Of a stretch of DNA of 64,000 bases, positions 60,713-64,000 are shown piece after piece. Position 1 is the stretch's first letter, and each line of letters begins with the position of its first letter. Source of the DNA: Nepenthes gracilis (lineage: Eukaryota > Streptophyta > Magnoliopsida > Caryophyllales > Nepenthaceae); contig BSYO01000005.1 of assembly GCA_033239525.1 (NCBI GenBank), forward strand, positions 434,001 to 498,000. The letters are read 5' to 3'. Under the pieces are notes generated by a model. The model made no database searches and was not told the origin of the DNA. It saw nothing but the letters and a program-made list of their open reading frames with translations. The position numbers and the translations under genes are program-made.

Positions 60713-62885
60713 TGAAAAAAATGGATATTATTTTTTAAAAACTATACTTATTCAAAACATACCATTTGATAAAATAAATATTTTAATAATTTAAAAATAG
60801 TCATATCTTAATATATAAATGGATGTTCATAACTATCATTTTAAAATGAATAAGATATGTGGACTGTGCTCATTTTAAATGGATATGTCTATCATTTAAA
60901 AATAGACATGTTTGATATTCCACAGAATTCGAAGCAATTTCGCTTTACGGAGTCAGAAATTTTAGTTTTGCGATTTATAAAGTTCAACAAAAAAAAAAAA
61001 CGGTGTGGACTGTGCTCACACAACTATGCCTCTGCCATCGCCGTCGGGAATTCTTCACGGCCAAACGTGGCCATTCCATCCATGGCGCCAAACACCTGCG
61101 CGTCCACTGCATAGTTCCGTTAGAGCCCATCGTCGGCCTCCCAAGATCTGGCAGTGGGTCGCCTGCCCCGATATAGATGTTCATTAGATTTGGCGCCAAA
61201 ACATTAAAAAAAAAAAATACACGGAAGCTTAATCGGTCACCGACGGTTGCAATCGTTCCATCGTCCATCCAATAGGCAACGGTCGAAGCGGTCGCAGTTG
61301 CGCCGGTTGGCTGTTGGACTGTGGCCGTGGATGAGAGGCACCGAAATGTTTGGGGATTTACAGGCAGGTGAAGGAGAAGGAAACAATAAAGAAGATGGGA
61401 AAAGGGAGGAGAGAAAATAATTATTTAATAAATGGATAATTCTATGTTTATCAGTTAAATATTATATATATACATATACACAGATAATGAAAGAAATTTA
61501 ATAACTGATATTTAATTAATGTTTATTTGATTTAATATCAATATTATATAAATTTTAAAGTTTAGATATGTTATTTTATTATGGTAAAATATTATATACT
61601 CTGATGGGCTCGTTGCTCACGAACCAACCCGGATATCAAGTTCTACGATAAAAAGGCCACCTAAAAATTATAGCCCAGGATAAGGCCCCCACAATCTAAG
61701 GTCCAATTAAATTATTTATAAATATTAAATCATAAAATACAAAATTAATATAGTTATTTTATATATTACTTTAATTATTTTATAAATTTAATGTGTTATA
61801 ATTTTTTAATTAATTGATATTATCATAGGCTCAATGGTATACCATTTTTTTTTTGTAATTAATCAATAGAATAGGATAATTAATAAATACTATTTATTTC
61901 AAATAAGATCCTAGATACCCAAAAATAATATATTTTATTTTAGATTTTGAAATATTGTTAATTATTTTTATACATAAATAAGAATCACTATAATAGTTAA
62001 TTGATATGTTATAATTATATCAAAAGGTAGATTATAGTGATACTATTTATATTTTATATTTTTTTTATATTTATTTAATTTAAAATATTAATATTAAGTA
62101 TTTTAATTTATTATAATATTTATTTTAATTTTACTGTATATTCACGCTTATTCTATTTTAATATTTAATGAAACTAATTTCTTTTAATAGTTTAAACAAA
62201 TCCAATTTCATCTAAGCATGGTAAATCTTAATATAGCATTTCAATTGGATAAAATTTTTGCTATTATTGATACAAGTAGTAAGAAAAAAAAATCTTATTT
62301 TAAATCATGAAATAAGTTGAATTGAATAAACATATTATTTATAAGAATGATTACGGTGAATAATATTAAGTCAACATTTTTAAAATTAAAAATACTATAA
62401 ATTTATTGAAAATCATTGTAAGTCGTTTCAAATCTATGGATAAATTTTTTGCGGAAACACTTATTGTAAAACTTATTATCATAAAGTTTGATGGTTCTTA
62501 AAAAATTTATGAACATATTTTTAAGATGACTGTAAAATTTAAACCATTGATATGGATGTTAATGAATTCTTTATTATTTTATTTATTATAAATTTACTTC
62601 TTTCTCATTGTAGGTCTTTTTAAATTTATTATAAAATTATTTAAAAATAGTAAAATATAAATAAACTAAAAAATATATTGATTCAAGATGAGAAAAAACT
62701 TAAATAATAATTTTTTTTATAAATTTAATTGGTTATGACAGTACAAGAAAAAAAAAAGTATTAAAGTTGGACAATGAAAAAAAAAAAAAAAGGAGCTTCA
62801 TTCTAATATAAGGGTTCGAAGAAAGAGAAGCAATAAAAGGCGTTACTTTTTTAAAATGTTAGGACATTTTCAAAATGATTATTAT
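60713..62885 (+). pseudogene. Heavily decayed relative of the 4.5-11 kb copia element (5' part only)
   Basis: 60940-61330 corresponds to the leader of the first element (5270-5640), including the antisense frame start. 61430-62160 follows the AT-rich leader. 62230-62510 matches gag with nearly every second codon changed, and 62835-62885 matches the zinc-knuckle region (TTACTTTTTTAAAATG against 7100-7115). The similarity ends abruptly at about 62886 where another LTR starts. It is much more AT-rich than the first copy. Confidence 0.6.
60984..61268 (-). other. Antisense open frame in the second copia leader
   Basis: 94 codons, N-terminus MDDGTIATVGDRLSFRV, similar to the antisense frame at 5579-5289. 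After FRV it carries a Phe run from a poly-A tract and then unrelated residues. Confidence 0.3.
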
Positions 62886-63689
62886 TGATGGGTCCTGGAA
62901 CCCTGGGCCCAAAATCGCAGACACAGGCCCAAAGAGTTACATAGAAAGGTTGGCCCAAAAGGCCCATAAGCCCGATCAAATTCAAATGGCTAACTCGTTT
63001 CTGAGCGCCTGGCCACTTGGATGGACACTAAGACCCATTTAAGACGGGGACCACCAGGAAGGCCAAAATGATCCAGATGCCAGCTCAGATAGCCTACGCG
63101 GCACATGCTGCCACGAGCGACCAACGGCTCCTGACACGCCGTACCTGTAGGCCATGCGCCTCTGAGCGTCGTATCTGCAAACTGTGACAGGTGTCCCTGT
63201 CATAGCCGCATCCGCAGTGGTGGCGATGGTGGCAGGTAACCTTGATATGCCAGCGCCACATGTCGTCTCCCTTACGGCATCACGTTCTTTATAAATACCC
63301 AACTTCAGCAACTGAAGAAGGACCTTATGCTTCTGAATCCTCTTACCCATACTCTAGCAAGAACCCTCCAGAGAAGAGAGAAGAGAGAGAAGTTACCTTT
63401 CTTACGCTGTAACATCCTGAGAACGCTAAAGTTTTCCAGGCATCTATTGTAGTACTTTCTCTTCACCATAGTGAGATTTCTCGGACTGCTCGTCCGCTGC
63501 CATGGTTTTTCACCCCTCGCCAGATTAAGGGGTTTTCCACGTAAACAGACGTGTTCTCCCACTGCCCCCGTACTTTTCTCTCTTCGTTCGGCTTCTACTT
63601 ACTTTGTGTTGCTCCAATCTGTCCGTCCGCGTGCTTGGAGAGCCGCTCACACTCGATTTAACGTACGGCCAGATTCACAGGATGCAACA
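62886..63689 (+). repeat. 5' LTR of a gypsy element running off the right edge
   Basis: It begins around TGATGGGTCC, where the decayed copia similarity stops, and ends GATGCAACA at 63689, directly before a primer binding site. A TTTATAAATA TATA box is at 63288-63297 with purine-rich leader after it. It is more GC-rich than its surroundings and less decayed, so probably younger than the copia copy it interrupts. The paired LTR is outside the window. Confidence 0.8.
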
Positions 63690-63708
63690 TTAGCGCCGTC
63701 TGTGGGAA
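63690..63708 (+). other. Primer binding site, gypsy type
   Basis: TTAGCGCCGTCTGTGGGAA follows the LTR end directly and matches the primer binding site of the Tat element (27061-27079) at 17 of 19 positions. Confidence 0.85.
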
Positions 63709-63774
63709 CCGACTGAAAGTCTGCTTTTAACATTTTCCACGAGTACCCAGCAACCCAAGCTTCAAACCTCCCAA

Positions 63775-64000
63775 TGGTGAACACAAGGGCGTAGGCGAGC
63801 ACAGCCCCCAAAGAAGTGGCCTCACAAGGCGGTAGCGCTAACCCCTGTGCTGGGGTTGAGGATCATCCCGATCCGGTGGTGAGGGGCTTGGCCGGCCAGG
63901 TAGCCGGCATGTCACAGGCCTTCGTGACCCTCTGCTCCAAAATTGACCAGCTTAAGCAGGCGGCTCTCGACAGGGCCTCACAGGTTGAGGTGCCGCAAGC
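63775..64000 (+). pseudogene. Gypsy gag N-terminus, partial, with an early stop
   Basis: From ATG at 63775 the frame reads MVNTRA and then a TAG at 63793-63795, after which it stays open to the window edge (ASTAPKEVASQGG and onward, rich in Ala, Val and Gln). MVNTRA is the common start of plant gypsy gag. The stop is most simply a C-to-T change in a Gln codon. The gene continues outside the window, so nothing can be said about the rest. Confidence 0.75.

Overview
The window looks like nuclear DNA of a flowering plant. It is AT-rich between genes, host genes are few and far apart, and the space between them is filled with layers of decayed LTR retrotransposons. Nothing bacterial is present: no operons, no CRISPR array, no rRNA or tRNA gene that I can recognise. 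The species cannot be told from the sequence alone.

Host genes. Four loci look like real host genes: the last coding segment of an unidentified gene at the left edge (1-117, +); a 25-codon ribosomal protein eL41 gene split by a 77-base intron (14863-15017, +), with the upstream boxes typical of plant ribosomal-protein promoters; an intronless R2R3-MYB of the MYB44/70/73/77 type (28335-29075, -), whose conserved C-terminal motif appears to be lost through a one-base frameshift; and a two-exon bHLH transcription factor closest to Arabidopsis bHLH51 (37705-39411, -).

Mobile DNA, left to right. Remains of the antisense ORF of a Tat-lineage Ty3/gypsy element (about 3.4-4.5 kb and 11.1-11.3 kb, -) are split by a full-length but inactivated Ty1/copia element (4545-11123, +). 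A LINE remnant (16.3-19.6 kb, -) is itself interrupted by about 1.9 kb of other DNA. A Tat-type gypsy element with recognisable ends and a GTTTT target duplication (21450-28016, -) has lost most of gag-pol but keeps an integrase piece, two tandem-repeat arrays and a decayed antisense ORF. From 32.9 to 53.5 kb there is a cluster of related copia LTRs in both orientations, a degenerate copia gag-protease piece (34.1-35.15 kb, -) and a larger copia element (42280-47250, -) with a shortened 5' LTR. A second Tat-like element without recognisable pol (54154-60707), a very decayed relative of the first copia element (about 60.7-62.9 kb), and the 5' LTR plus gag start of another gypsy element running off the right edge (62886-64000) complete the set.

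The observation I rate highest is that LTRs of otherwise unrelated families (Tat gypsy at 22 kb, copia at 42-43 kb and an LTR at 52 kb) all carry paired inverted GGTCAAC/GTTGACC motifs, containing the WRKY W-box core TTGACC, often in tandem arrays. Next are the MYB frameshift and the conserved antisense ORF in the Tat-like elements. I found no complete unknown host system.
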